DNA from: Streptomyces wuyuanensis
GTDB lineage: Bacteria > Actinomycetota > Actinomycetes > Streptomycetales > Streptomycetaceae
DNA: 64,000 nucleotides
Direction of reading: 5' to 3'
Assembly: GCF_900103455.1 (NCBI RefSeq)
Contig: NZ_FNHI01000014.1
Coordinates: 165,515 to 229,514 of the forward strand
The translations under genes were made by a program, and so were the position numbers. Position 1 is the first letter of the stretch. The number at the start of each line of letters is the position of its first letter. Below the pieces are notes generated by a model. That model was not told the origin of the DNA. It made no database searches and was given only the letters and a program-made list of their open reading frames with translations. Below are positions 42,278 to 51,415 of the stretch, piece after piece.

Positions 42278-43807
42278 ATGTTCTCTCATCTCATCAGGAG
42301 CGCACGGGGGCGCAGGAATCTCGCGGCGGTCGTCTGTGGTGCGCTGGCGGCAGGGGGGCTCGCGGCCGCCGGAGTGAGCTCCACGCTCGCGCCGGGCGCC
42401 GCCAACGCGTCCAGCCACCGGGAGGCGCCGCTGATCTCCGGGCAGCCTCAGTACGACACGACGGACGTGTACGCGTTCGTCAGCCCCGACCGGCCGGACA
42501 CCACGACGATCGTGGCGAACTGGCTGCCGTTCGAGGAGCCGGCGGGCGGGCCGAACTTCTACCGCTTCGCGAACGACGCCCGCTACGACGTCCACATCGA
42601 CTCCGACGGCGACGCCCAGGGTGACCTGCTCTACCGCTGGACCTTCCACGACCAGGTCAGGAACGGTGACACGTTCCTGTTCAACACGGGCCCCGTGACC
42701 AGCCTCGACGACCCGGACCTCAACATCACCCAGACCTACGACCTGGAGATGGTGCGGCTGCGCGACCAGCATGTGATCTCCACCACGAAGATCGCGAACG
42801 ATGTTCCGGTCGCCCCCTCGAACGTGGGCAAAGCGTCCATGCCGGACTACGCGAAGCTCCGGAAGGAGGCCGTACGCGAACTGAAGGACGGCACCACCGT
42901 GTTCGCCGGCCAGGCCGACGACCCGTTCTTCCTCGACCTCCGGGTCTTCGATCTGCTCTACGGAGGGGACCTGTCCGAGGTCGGCCGCGACACCCTGAAG
43001 GGCTACAACGTCAACAGCATCGCCCTGCAGGTCCCCTCCGAGCACATCCGGCAGTCGGAGGGGCAGCCCGTGGTCGGGATCTGGACGACCACGCACCGCA
43101 AGAGCGCGAGCGGCGACTGGACCCAGGTCTCCCGGCTGGGCATGCCGCTGGTGAACGAGGTCGTCATCCCGCTCAAGGACAAGGACAGGTTCAACGCCTC
43201 GTCGCCCTGGAACGACGCGGACTTCCTCGAGTCCGTCACCAAGCCGGAACTGCCGAAGCTCATCGAGGGCATCTACAAGATCGAGGCCCCGGAGGAGCCG
43301 CGCGACGACCTGGTGTCCGTGTTCCTCACCGGGGTGAAGGACCTCAACCAGCCGCCGAACGTGCGGCCGGCCGAGGCGCTGCGTCTGAACACGGCCGTAC
43401 CGCCCACGGGCGCGCCGAAGCGGCTGGGCGTGCTGGACGGCGACAACGCGGGCTTCCCGAACGGGCGCCGGCTGACCGACGACGTCCTGGACATCGCCCT
43501 GCAGGTCGTCGAGGGCGAACTCGTCGGGAAGAAGAACGACCTCGGCGACGCCGTGGACAAGAACGACGTGGAGTTCGAGAAGTCCTTCCCGTACGTGGCG
43601 CTGCCGGCCTCGGGCTCCAACGGGCCGCTGGCCGAGACCGGGGGCACCCGCAGCGGGCTCGACGGCGGCGCGGAGCTGACGTCGGGGAGCGCCGCGGACG
43701 ACCGCACGGTGCTGGCCGTCTCGGCGGGCGCCGCGGGCGCGGGCGTCGTGCTCGTCGGATTCGGCCTCGCGTGGTGGCGGATGCGGCGGCGCGGCAGGTG
43801 GTCATGA
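42278..43807 (+). CDS. DUF4331 secreted/anchored protein
   Basis: A 509-residue DUF4331 protein. A signal peptide (AAVVCGALAAGGLAAAGVSS) ends near NAS, immediately followed by the family hallmark SHREAPLISGQPQYDTTDVYAFVSPD. The domain continues to about residue 440 (DLNQPPNVRPAEALRLN, PNGRRLTDDVLDIALQVV). The C-terminus has a linker and a membrane anchor (LAVSAGAAGAGVVLVGFGLAWW) with an Arg-rich tail, so the protein is displayed on the outer face. The family's function is unestablished. First gene of a coupled operon with the TPR and NicO genes. Confidence 0.88.
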   Translation: MFSHLIRSARGRRNLAAVVCGALAAGGLAAAGVSSTLAPGAANASSHREAPLISGQPQYDTTDVYAFVSPDRPDTTTIVANWLPFEEPAGGPNFYRFANDARYDVHIDSDGDAQGDLLYRWTFHDQVRNGDTFLFNTGPVTSLDDPDLNITQTYDLEMVRLRDQHVISTTKIANDVPVAPSNVGKASMPDYAKLRKEAVRELKDGTTVFAGQADDPFFLDLRVFDLLYGGDLSEVGRDTLKGYNVNSIALQVPSEHIRQSEGQPVVGIWTTTHRKSASGDWTQVSRLGMPLVNEVVIPLKDKDRFNASSPWNDADFLESVTKPELPKLIEGIYKIEAPEEPRDDLVSVFLTGVKDLNQPPNVRPAEALRLNTAVPPTGAPKRLGVLDGDNAGFPNGRRLTDDVLDIALQVVEGELVGKKNDLGDAVDKNDVEFEKSFPYVALPASGSNGPLAETGGTRSGLDGGAELTSGSAADDRTVLAVSAGAAGAGVVLVGFGLAWWRMRRRGRWS

Positions 43808-45120
43808 CGCGGGTCAGGAGGTCCGGGTGGCGCCTCGGGGCCGGTGTCGTTGGACTGGCGTTCGTCCTGACCGCCGCGGGTGCGGTGCTGGGCGGCCCGG
43901 ACGACGTGCCCGCGGCTCCGGCCGCCGCGGGGGCGGTGCTCTCCGGGGCGGCTCCCGGGCAGGGGGTGCGCATCCTCCAGGACCGGCTGAAGGCGCAACC
44001 CAAGGACGCGGGCGCCTGGGCGGCGCTCGGTGCGGCGTACGTCGAGGAGGCCCGGGTGAGCGGAGATCCTTCGCGGTACCCCCAGGCCGAAGACGCGCTC
44101 GCCCGCTCCCTGGAGTTGCGGCCCGACGGCAACGCCGACGCCCTCGCCGGCCGGGCCGCCCTGGCCGCGGCCCGGCACGACTTCCCCGCGGCACTCCGGG
44201 ACGCCGACCGGGCGCTCGCCGTCAATCCGTACGGCGAGCGCGGCCTGGCCGTGCGGATCGACGCACTCGTCGAACTCGGCCGCTATCCGGCGGCGCTGGA
44301 GGCCGCGCGGCAGGCGGACGCCCGCAGGCCGGGCATTCCGGTGTTCACACGGCTCGCCTACGTACGGGAACTCCGGGGGGACACGAAGGAGGCGCGGCGC
44401 GTGCTGGAGCTGGCACTCGGCTCGGCGGTCACCCGGGCAGACGTCGCCTACACGGCGACGGCGCTCGGCCGGCTCGCCTGGTCCCAGGGCGGGTACGACG
44501 AGGCGCTGCGGCAGTGCGGCCGGGCCCTGAAGGCCGAGCCGGAGAATCCGGAGGCCCGCGAATGCCGGGCGCGGGCTCTCGCCGGAAAGGGTGAACTCAG
44601 AGCAGCCGTAGAGGAGTTCGAGGAGATCGTCGACCGGTCCCCGCTGCCGGGGCGGCTGGTGGCGCTCGGAGAGCTGTACGAGGCGAGCGGCCGGCCCGGG
44701 CCCGCCCGCCGCCAGTACGAGGTGCTCGGCACCTGGGCGGAGCTCGCCCGCGCGGGCGGGGTGAACCCGGATCTGGACACGGCCCTCGCGGCCGCCGACC
44801 ACGGCGACCGCGCCGAAGCGCTGCGGGCGGCCCGCGCCGAATGGCAGCGCCGTCGCACCGTGCACACCGAGGACGCCCTCGCCTGGGCGCTGCACCGCGC
44901 GGGGCGCTCCGCGGAGGCGCTGCCCCATGCCCGGGCGGCGACCGCGACCGGCTACCGGGACGCGGCCTTCCTCTACCACCGCGGCATGATCGAACGCGCC
45001 ACGGGCGAACGGGCCGCCGCGCGTGCCTCGCTGACCCGTGCCCTGGCGATCAATCCCGCCTTCTCCCCCGTCGGCGCGCGCGAGGCGCGCCGCGCGCTCG
45101 ACGGTCTGGAGGCATCATGA
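43804..45120 (+). CDS. TPR-repeat protein with N-terminal membrane anchor
   Basis: A 438-residue protein. An N-terminal hydrophobic segment (LGAGVVGLAFVLTAAGAVLGG) anchors or exports it. From about residue 60 onward there are tetratricopeptide-like repeats (AWAALGAAYVEEAR, AEDALARSLELRPDGNADAL, AALRDADRALAVNPYGERGL, EALRQCGRALKAEPENPEA, AAVEEFEEIVDRSPLPGRL, ARASLTRALAINPAFSP). It probably scaffolds the DUF4331 and NicO partners, judged from coupling only: its start overlaps the DUF4331 stop and its stop overlaps the NicO start. Confidence 0.85.
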   Translation: MTRVRRSGWRLGAGVVGLAFVLTAAGAVLGGPDDVPAAPAAAGAVLSGAAPGQGVRILQDRLKAQPKDAGAWAALGAAYVEEARVSGDPSRYPQAEDALARSLELRPDGNADALAGRAALAAARHDFPAALRDADRALAVNPYGERGLAVRIDALVELGRYPAALEAARQADARRPGIPVFTRLAYVRELRGDTKEARRVLELALGSAVTRADVAYTATALGRLAWSQGGYDEALRQCGRALKAEPENPEARECRARALAGKGELRAAVEEFEEIVDRSPLPGRLVALGELYEASGRPGPARRQYEVLGTWAELARAGGVNPDLDTALAAADHGDRAEALRAARAEWQRRRTVHTEDALAWALHRAGRSAEALPHARAATATGYRDAAFLYHRGMIERATGERAAARASLTRALAINPAFSPVGAREARRALDGLEAS

Positions 45121-47177
45121 CCGATCCGTATCCGAGCGCCCTCGCGGCGCTGCCCGCTGCCCTGGCGCTGGCCGCCGGAGCACGGGGTTGCCTGGCACAC
45201 GTCCGAACCCCCGGGCCCGGAAGGGCCGTTCGGGGTAAGATGGAGGACGCGGCCCCCGCCCGGCCGGAGCCGGCCGTCCCCGGCTCGTGCGCGGTACCGG
45301 GGCCGGCCGGCCGGGCGTCCCGGACCAGGCCCGAGAGCCCCGGCCGCCCGCGGCACGGACGTGCGGAGCGTCCGACGCCGCGTGAACGGGCGGCGTACGG
45401 ACGGCCCGAGGACGTACGGGCGACCGGAGCACGGCCCACGACCCCCGGTTCTCGGCGTGAACGGGCGGCGCGCGAACGGGAGGCCCTCGACTCGACGCGC
45501 ATGCGCGCCCCGGGGACCCGGGGAGGGCGGAACGGCCCACGGGCGGGCGGCAAAGGGCACGCGGTCAGGGCCGCGCTGGCGGTGGTCGCGGGCGTGGCCG
45601 CCCTGATCGTCGGGGCGGGGGCGCCCGCCGTGGCCCACCCGCTGGGCAACTTCTCCGTGAACCGCTACGACGGACTCGTCGTCGCCGAAGGCGAGTTGCG
45701 CGTCGACCACGTCGAGGACCTGGCGGAGATCCCCACCGCACGGATCCGGCCCCGGGAGATGGCGCCCTCCGCGCTGTCGGCATGGGCGGAGGACCGTTGC
45801 GCCGCCGCGGCGCGCGAGGCCCGGCTGCTCGTGGACGGCCGGGCGGTGCCGCTCGGAACCGGGTCCGCGCGCGCCACGGTCCGGCCCGGCCAGGCGGGGC
45901 TGCCCACCCTTCGCGTCGAATGCGCGATGCGCGCGCCGCTGCCGGGCGGGCGGGCGGACCTGGCGTTCACGGCCGCGCCCGGTGAGGGAGCCGGCTGGCG
46001 GGAGATCACGGCGCGCGGCGACTCCACGACGCTGTCCTCCTCCGACGTACCCCGGGAGTCCGTGTCGCGCAGGCTCTCCGCCTACCCCCAGAGGCTCCTG
46101 GAGTCCCCGCCGGCCCGCACGGCGGCACGGCTCACGGCCGTACCCGGCGGACCGGCGCTCGGCGCCGCGGAGGCGGCGGCGCCCCCGTCCGTGCTGCCGC
46201 GCGGGGTCGACCGCTGGACCCAGGCGCTGGCGGGGCTGGTCGAACGGCGCGACCTCACGGTGCCGTTCGGCGCGCTCGCCCTGCTCATCGCCCTCGGGCT
46301 CGGGGCCCTGCACGCGCTCGCCCCGGGCCACGGGAAGACCCTGATGGCCGCGGCGGCCGCGGCGGGCGGCCGGAACTCGCTGCGGGAGGTGCTGACGCTG
46401 GGCGCCTCGGTGACGGTCACCCACACGCTCGGCGTCCTCGCGCTGGGCGCCCTGATCGTGGCGGGGTCGGCCGTCGCCCCGTCCGTCGTCGGCTGGCTGG
46501 GCGTGGCGAGCGGGATCCTGGTCGCGGTGGCGGGGGCGCTGCTGGCGCGGCGCGCGTGGCAGGACCGGGCGCACGGACGCGGGCACACGCACGTCCACTG
46601 GCTCGGCGGCGGGCGGTTCCGTACGTACACGCACACGCACTCGTCCGGCGATGACCACGCACACGGCCACGAGCGGGCCCGGGACGGCGCACAGGAGCAC
46701 GGGCACGGGCACGGGCACGGGGACGGGCAAGGAAGCGGAGAAGGCGGCGGGCACGGGCACCACCATGAGCACCGGCACGGCCACGAGCACCCCGCCGCCG
46801 GCCACGGGCCCCACCACGACCACGGGGGCGACCGCCGGCGGCCCCTGCGGCGCAGCATCCTGCTCGGTCTCGCCGGCGGCCTCGTCCCGAGCCCTTCCGC
46901 CGTGGTCGTGCTGGTCGGCGCCGCGGCGCTCGGCCACGCCTGGTTCGGACTGCTCCTCGTCATCGCGTACGGGGCCGGGCTGGCCCTCACGCTCACCGCG
47001 GCCGGGTTCGCCGTCGTGCGGCTCGGGAGCAAGGTGGCGGCTCGGCTCGCACGGCGGCGGGCGGCCGGGCGGCTGGCCGGTTTCGTACGGCGGTCGGCAC
47101 CGATCGGCACCGCGCTCACCGTCGTCGCCCTGGGATGCGGATTGGTGCTCAGGGGGGCCGCAGGAGCCCTGAGTTGA
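45117..47177 (+). CDS. NicO-family nickel/cobalt exporter-like membrane protein
   Basis: The coupled ATG at 45117 gives 686 residues. The first 130-150 residues are Arg/Pro/Gly-rich with repeated RERAA-type strings and look like translated spacer. The recognised protein begins with a signal-like AALAVVAGVAALIVGAGAPAVAHPLGNFSVNRYDGLVV, then a periplasm-side domain, then NicO membrane spans: LALLIALGLGALHALAPGHGKTLMAAAA, GASVTVTHTLGVLALGAL, a His-rich loop (HGHGHGHGDG, HHHEHRHGHEH) and ILLGLAGGLVPSPSAVVVLVGAAALG. ATG 45501 is an alternative start. Substrate Ni or Co is the family expectation. Confidence 0.85.
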   Translation: MTDPYPSALAALPAALALAAGARGCLAHVRTPGPGRAVRGKMEDAAPARPEPAVPGSCAVPGPAGRASRTRPESPGRPRHGRAERPTPRERAAYGRPEDVRATGARPTTPGSRRERAAREREALDSTRMRAPGTRGGRNGPRAGGKGHAVRAALAVVAGVAALIVGAGAPAVAHPLGNFSVNRYDGLVVAEGELRVDHVEDLAEIPTARIRPREMAPSALSAWAEDRCAAAAREARLLVDGRAVPLGTGSARATVRPGQAGLPTLRVECAMRAPLPGGRADLAFTAAPGEGAGWREITARGDSTTLSSSDVPRESVSRRLSAYPQRLLESPPARTAARLTAVPGGPALGAAEAAAPPSVLPRGVDRWTQALAGLVERRDLTVPFGALALLIALGLGALHALAPGHGKTLMAAAAAAGGRNSLREVLTLGASVTVTHTLGVLALGALIVAGSAVAPSVVGWLGVASGILVAVAGALLARRAWQDRAHGRGHTHVHWLGGGRFRTYTHTHSSGDDHAHGHERARDGAQEHGHGHGHGDGQGSGEGGGHGHHHEHRHGHEHPAAGHGPHHDHGGDRRRPLRRSILLGLAGGLVPSPSAVVVLVGAAALGHAWFGLLLVIAYGAGLALTLTAAGFAVVRLGSKVAARLARRRAAGRLAGFVRRSAPIGTALTVVALGCGLVLRGAAGALS

Positions 47178-47235
47178 GCTAGCTTGGAGTGGTTTCCACC
47201 GTGATGGTCGCTCTGCTGCGAACGGGGGGCTCGTC

Positions 47236-48945
47236 ATGAGCGAAGTGCCGGGCGACGGACGGGACGACGAGCCGCGGGTGGCGGGGCGCTACCGCCTCCT
47301 GGCCCGGCTGGGCGAGGGCGGCATGGGCGTCGTCTGGCGCGCCCGCGACGAACTGCTGGGGCGGGAGGTCGCGGTCAAGGAGGTCCGCGCACCGTCCGGC
47401 CTCGGCACCACCGAGGTGCGGCGGCTCTACGCCCGGCTGGAGCGCGAGGGCTGGGCCGCCGCCCGGATCTCGCACCGCAACGTGGTCACGGTGTACGACG
47501 TGGCGTCCCAGGACGGACGTCCGTGGATCGTGATGGAGCTCGTCCGCGGGCTCTCGCTGTCGGAGGCGCTCGCCGCGGAGGGCCCCATGGCGCCGCAGCG
47601 CGCCGCGCACATCGGGGCGGAGGTGCTCGCGGCCCTGCGCGCCGCCCACGGGGCCGGCGTACTGCACCGGGACGTGAAGCCGGGCAACGTCCTGCTCGCC
47701 AACGACGGCCGCGTCGTCCTCACGGACTTCGGGATCGCCTCGGTCGAAGGCACGTCCGGGCTGACCCTGACCGGTGAGCTCGTCGGCTCGCCCGAGTTCC
47801 TCGCCCCGGAGCGGGCACTGGGGCGCACCCCGGGTCCCGGGTCGGACCTGTGGTCGCTCGGGGTCCTGCTGTACGCGGCGGTCGAGGGGCGGTCGCCGTT
47901 CCGTCAGGACACGCCGCTCAGCACGCTCCGCGCCGTCGTGGACGAGGAACTGCCCGCCCCGCGCCGAGCCGGTGCGCTGGAGCCGGTGATCGCCGGTCTG
48001 CTGCGGAAGGACCCGGCGGAGCGGACGCCCTCGGAGGAGGCGGAACGGCAGCTCAGGATCATCGGTGCGGGAGGCACGCCCCGCACCGGTTCCCCGGCGG
48101 GCTCCGGACCGTCCGCGCCGGCCGTCGCATCCGCCGCGCCCGTCGCGCGGGCCGGGGTCCTCGGCCCGGGCGCGGGTACGACGGCGACGACGGCGATCGC
48201 GGCCCGGGACGGCGCCGGCCCGGCCCCGGATCGACCGCGGCGCGCGGTCGTCGTGCTGACCGCCGGAATCGCCGCCCTGCTCCTGTCGCTGGGCGGTCTC
48301 ACCTACGCCCTGCTGAACGACGGGTACGGAAACGGGGGCGGCGGGACCGGGGGGACGAGGGGCAGCGGCGCGAGCGGCGGTTCCGGGAGCGGCGGTACGG
48401 CGGCCGGGGGCGGTTCGGAGTCCGGTCGGGCGACCCCCTCCGGCGAGGACCCCACCGCGACGGGTGACGGCGGGACGGCGGCGACCGGCGGCGGCCCCTC
48501 GCCCACGGAGCGGCCGCGGCAGAGCGTCCACGCGCGGGTCCACGCGATCCGTACGGAGTACCGCGGGACGTGTCCCCCGCCCGAGGCGGAGGCTCCGGCG
48601 TTCCGGGCGACGGTCACCGTCGGGAGCGTCCCCGTCTCCGTGGGGTATCGCTGGGTGACCCGGAGCGGCCGGGGCACCGACGGCGACTGGAAGACGCTCG
48701 ACTTCCCCTCGGGCGAGGGGAAGTCGCGGGAGATCGGTCATGTGGAGCGGGTCCACACCGAGGGCGCGGTGCACCACGACCGGATCCGGCTGGAGATCAG
48801 GAGTCCGGTCGCGGCGCGCTCGGAGTGGGTGGCGTTCTCGGTGACGTGCGAGGAGGAGTCCCCGACGGGCACTCCGTCCTCGCCGGGTGGGCCCACCTAC
48901 TCGGGTGGGTCCGGTCAGGCCGCCGACCGGAACGGCGGCAGGTAG
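47236..48945 (+). CDS. transmembrane Ser/Thr protein kinase
   Basis: A 569-residue Hanks-type kinase. Kinase domain residues about 17-275: glycine loop LGEGGMGVV, Lys48 in VAVKEV, catalytic HRDVKPGN (Asp146) and DFG (164-166), then GSPEFLAPE. A Pro/Ala/Thr-rich juxtamembrane region leads to a single span at about 337-358 (VVVLTAGIAALLLSLGGLTYALL). A Gly/Ser linker follows, then an extracellular domain of about 130 residues with two Cys (TCPPPEAEAPAFRATVTVG ... VAFSVTCEEE). There are no PASTA repeats. ATG 47236 begins MSEVPGD. The 3' end overlaps the convergent lipase gene by 31 bp. Confidence 0.93.
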   Translation: MSEVPGDGRDDEPRVAGRYRLLARLGEGGMGVVWRARDELLGREVAVKEVRAPSGLGTTEVRRLYARLEREGWAAARISHRNVVTVYDVASQDGRPWIVMELVRGLSLSEALAAEGPMAPQRAAHIGAEVLAALRAAHGAGVLHRDVKPGNVLLANDGRVVLTDFGIASVEGTSGLTLTGELVGSPEFLAPERALGRTPGPGSDLWSLGVLLYAAVEGRSPFRQDTPLSTLRAVVDEELPAPRRAGALEPVIAGLLRKDPAERTPSEEAERQLRIIGAGGTPRTGSPAGSGPSAPAVASAAPVARAGVLGPGAGTTATTAIAARDGAGPAPDRPRRAVVVLTAGIAALLLSLGGLTYALLNDGYGNGGGGTGGTRGSGASGGSGSGGTAAGGGSESGRATPSGEDPTATGDGGTAATGGGPSPTERPRQSVHARVHAIRTEYRGTCPPPEAEAPAFRATVTVGSVPVSVGYRWVTRSGRGTDGDWKTLDFPSGEGKSREIGHVERVHTEGAVHHDRIRLEIRSPVAARSEWVAFSVTCEEESPTGTPSSPGGPTYSGGSGQAADRNGGR

Positions 48946-49724
48946 CCCCCGGACTGTCCGGAGGCCGTCGGGTGGTAGGACTCCCCGATGTTCAGCCAGT
49001 TGACGCTGTGCAGCCATGAGGCGCCCGAGCAGATCTCGTGCCCGGTGAAGGACGGCACGACGTCCGCAAAGGTGAAGCCGTGGTCGGCGACGCGCTTGGC
49101 GATGGCCGCGTTGAGGTGGTCGGCTCCGCTGTTGATCGCGGTGCGCTCGTTCTCGGTCAGGCCGGCGATGCAGCTGCCGTTGAGCTTGTAGAAGCGGGGA
49201 TAGCCGAGGACGACGACCCGCGCCGACGGCGACTTGGACCTGATGGTCGAGTACACCGAGTCGAGCCGGGCCGGGAGGGTCGTGTCCACGAAGCGCTTGG
49301 CCTCCTGGACGCGGGCCACGCAGGTGCTTTCGGACTGCAGGACGCAGGTCGTCATCACATCGGCGAAGCCGGCGTCGTTGCCGCCGATCGTGATGGACAC
49401 GAGATCGGTCCCGGAGTTGAGGGGAGCGAGCTGGTTCGCCAGAACATCACCCGTACGAGCGCCCGAGCAGGCGGTGAAGGCGAACGACGAGGGTGAATTG
49501 GCGGCCGCCCAGAGGGCGGGATAGGCGCGGTTGGTGCGCTTGCACGAGCCGCTGTCGCCCAGGTAGGCGCCGGCGCCGACGCCGGAGGAGTACGAGTCGC
49601 CGAGGGCCACGTAGTCGACCGCGGCCGCGGATTGCGCGGCCTGGGCCTGGCCCGCGCCCGTGAGGGCGAGGGCTGCGCCGAGGAGGAGTGAGGATGAGAT
49701 TGCCGCGATTCGGGACAGTTTCAT
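48915..49724 (-). CDS. secreted SGNH/GDSL-family lipase/esterase
   Basis: A 269-residue secreted lipase of the Streptomyces SGNH type. A Sec signal (RIAAISSSLLLGAALALTGAGQAQA) is followed by block I VDYVALGDSYSSGVGAGAY with the nucleophile Ser in GDS, block III ITIGGNDAGF, and block V SYHPTASGQSGGYLP with the catalytic His. Six Cys allow three disulfides. This matches the S. coelicolor/S. rimosus extracellular lipase family. ATG 49724 has a GGGAGGT site. The last 10 codons are antisense to the kinase gene 3' end. Confidence 0.93.
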   Translation of the reverse strand: MKLSRIAAISSSLLLGAALALTGAGQAQAAQSAAAVDYVALGDSYSSGVGAGAYLGDSGSCKRTNRAYPALWAAANSPSSFAFTACSGARTGDVLANQLAPLNSGTDLVSITIGGNDAGFADVMTTCVLQSESTCVARVQEAKRFVDTTLPARLDSVYSTIRSKSPSARVVVLGYPRFYKLNGSCIAGLTENERTAINSGADHLNAAIAKRVADHGFTFADVVPSFTGHEICSGASWLHSVNWLNIGESYHPTASGQSGGYLPPFRSAA

Positions 49725-50232
49725 GGAACCTCCCATTAGCAGGATCTCTGCTCAACTGTCGTAGCATGTCCCCTAGTTCACCGGAAGTGTTCATGCCAAA
49801 AACAATGCGACCGGGCAACAGGGGTGTTACGCAGTGGTTCTTGACGGACCGTCGGGGATGACGGGAAGGACGGAGCCCAGCATTCCGGCAATCCGCCGCA
49901 TCGGCGGACAAACACGCCGGGGGTAAATGATCTAGGGCCTTCCTCCCGCACTCCGGGTCCGCTCCGGACGCCCCCGCACCGCCGTGCTTCCGGTCGGCGA
50001 CCCTCGGCGGCGCTCGCGGCACTCACCGCACTCGGATCGACCCCGTACGCGCCCCTCACGCCCTCCCACCGCACGGCCGGTCCGGGCTCCGCACCCCCCT
50101 GTCCGGAAAGCGCTCATCACAGCCGTCACAGCGCTTGCTTTCCGCCCCTCAGGTATCGCATTGCATAACAGGTTTGTGCATTTCAGCACGCCCCGGCAAA
50201 AGAAGTAGAAAAGTGCGCCCTACGGCCAGGTC

Positions 50233-50262
50233 TTGTCATACAGTCCCAATCATCAATACCGT
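50233..50262 (+). promoter_or_regulatory. candidate promoter of glycosyltransferase operon
   Basis: TTGTCA (50233-50238), 18 bases, TACCGT (50257-50262). It would give a leader of about 265 bases before the first gene. Confidence 0.35.
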
Positions 50263-50485
50263 CGTACATCCACCCGCAACGGACCATCAAAGGCGACTCC
50301 TGGGGAGGGGTCTGACGTCGCGACGGTCCGTGGCGGGGCGCGGTAGGGGGGTGCCGTGCTCGGTCGCACTTGTGCCGAGTCGCGTACCGCGCGGCCAGCT
50401 ATGCCAGCTCGCCCAGCCTGTACGGAGATCCATGCCGTCCTGGCCGGGGTGAGAACAACCCCCCTTTCGAACCGGACACTCATCC

Positions 50486-50509
50486 GGACCGCCCGGGGGC
50501 GGGCGGTCC
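50486..50509 (+). promoter_or_regulatory. leader hairpin before glycosyltransferase operon
   Basis: GGACCGCCCG-GGGG-CGGGCGGTCC, perfect 10-bp stem with 4-base loop, ending 24 bases before the ATG at 50534. It may be an attenuator or may sequester nearby sequence. Confidence 0.5.
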
Positions 50510-50533
50510 ACCGGACGAGAGGGAAACCGACTC

Positions 50534-51415
50534 ATGAGCTCGTTCCTGCGCCCGGCGGTCCCGGGTCCTCACGATCCGATGGCCACGGCCGGCGCGCCCG
50601 CGCCGGTCATGGCGACGGCCACCGCCACGGCCACGCTCGGCCGGATACCGGCCCAGTACCGTCCGATCTCCTCGCACCTCGCCATCGCGCCGCCGGTCAG
50701 CGTCGTGATCCCGGCGATGAACGAGGCGAAGAACCTCCCGCACGTCTTCGGGACCCTGCCCGAGTGGATCCACGAAGTCGTGCTCGTCGACGGCAACTCC
50801 ACGGACGACACGGTCGACGTCGCCCGCGGACTGTGGCCCGGCGTCAAGGTCGTCAAGCAGGCCGGCAAGGGCAAGGGAGACGCGCTCATCAGCGGTTTCG
50901 CCGCCTGCACCGGCGACATCATCGTCATGGTCGACGCGGACGGATCGGCCGACGGCCAGGAGATCGTCAGCTATGTCTCCGCCCTGGTCGGCGGCGCCGA
51001 CTTCGCCAAGGGATCCCGCTTCGCCAACGGCGGCGGCACCGACGACATGACCCCGATCCGCAAGCTCGGCAACCGGGTCCTGTGCGGCATCGTGAACGCC
51101 AAGTTCGGCGCCCGCTACACGGACCTCTGCTACGGCTACAACGCCTTCTGGCGCCACTGCCTCGACAGCATCGCCCTGGACTGCACCGGCTTCGAGATCG
51201 AGACCCTGATGAACATCCGGGTCGTCAAGGCCGGGCTGCGGGTCCAAGAGGTCCCCAGCCACGAGCACCTGCGCATCCACGGTATGAGCAACCTCAGGGC
51301 CGTCCGCGACGGACTGCGGGTGCTCAAGGTGATCCTGCGGGAGAAGGGTGTCCGCCGCGCCGCGCGCCGCGGGCCCGCCCTCGGCCTCAACTCCCCGCGG
51401 GGAGAGGTCTCTTGA
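50534..51415 (+). CDS. family 2 glycosyltransferase (polyprenyl-phosphate hexosyltransferase-like)
   Basis: A 293-residue GT-A enzyme. PVSVVIPAMNEAKNLPHVFGTLP opens the domain at about residue 54; VVLVDGNSTDDTVDVAR and the metal-binding IIVMVDADGSADGQEI follow; KGSRFANGGGTDDMTPIRKLGNRVLCGIVN and YTDLCYGYNAFWR are typical of dolichol-phosphate mannose/glucose synthase-like proteins. It has no C-terminal membrane span. Probably makes a lipid-linked sugar. First gene of a three-gene coupled operon. Confidence 0.88.
   Translation: MSSFLRPAVPGPHDPMATAGAPAPVMATATATATLGRIPAQYRPISSHLAIAPPVSVVIPAMNEAKNLPHVFGTLPEWIHEVVLVDGNSTDDTVDVARGLWPGVKVVKQAGKGKGDALISGFAACTGDIIVMVDADGSADGQEIVSYVSALVGGADFAKGSRFANGGGTDDMTPIRKLGNRVLCGIVNAKFGARYTDLCYGYNAFWRHCLDSIALDCTGFEIETLMNIRVVKAGLRVQEVPSHEHLRIHGMSNLRAVRDGLRVLKVILREKGVRRAARRGPALGLNSPRGEVS

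Larger units (their letters stand above)
49725..50533. other. 809-bp intergenic region, AT-richer promoter segment at 50100-50290
   Basis: No credible gene. Features seen: GGAAAGC (50104-50110) with GCTTTCC further on (to about 50143), a segment around 50155-50290 clearly richer in A+T than its surroundings (TTGCATAACAGGTTTGTGCAT), a candidate promoter at 50233-50262, a small hairpin CTCGG...CCGAG near 50358-50380, and a strong hairpin at 50486-50509. Confidence 0.6.

Noticed and set aside
50161..50200. c-di-AMP (ydaO) riboswitch in the region before the glycosyltransferase operon
   Set aside because: The conserved aptamer sequences were not found; the area is only AT-richer than its surroundings.
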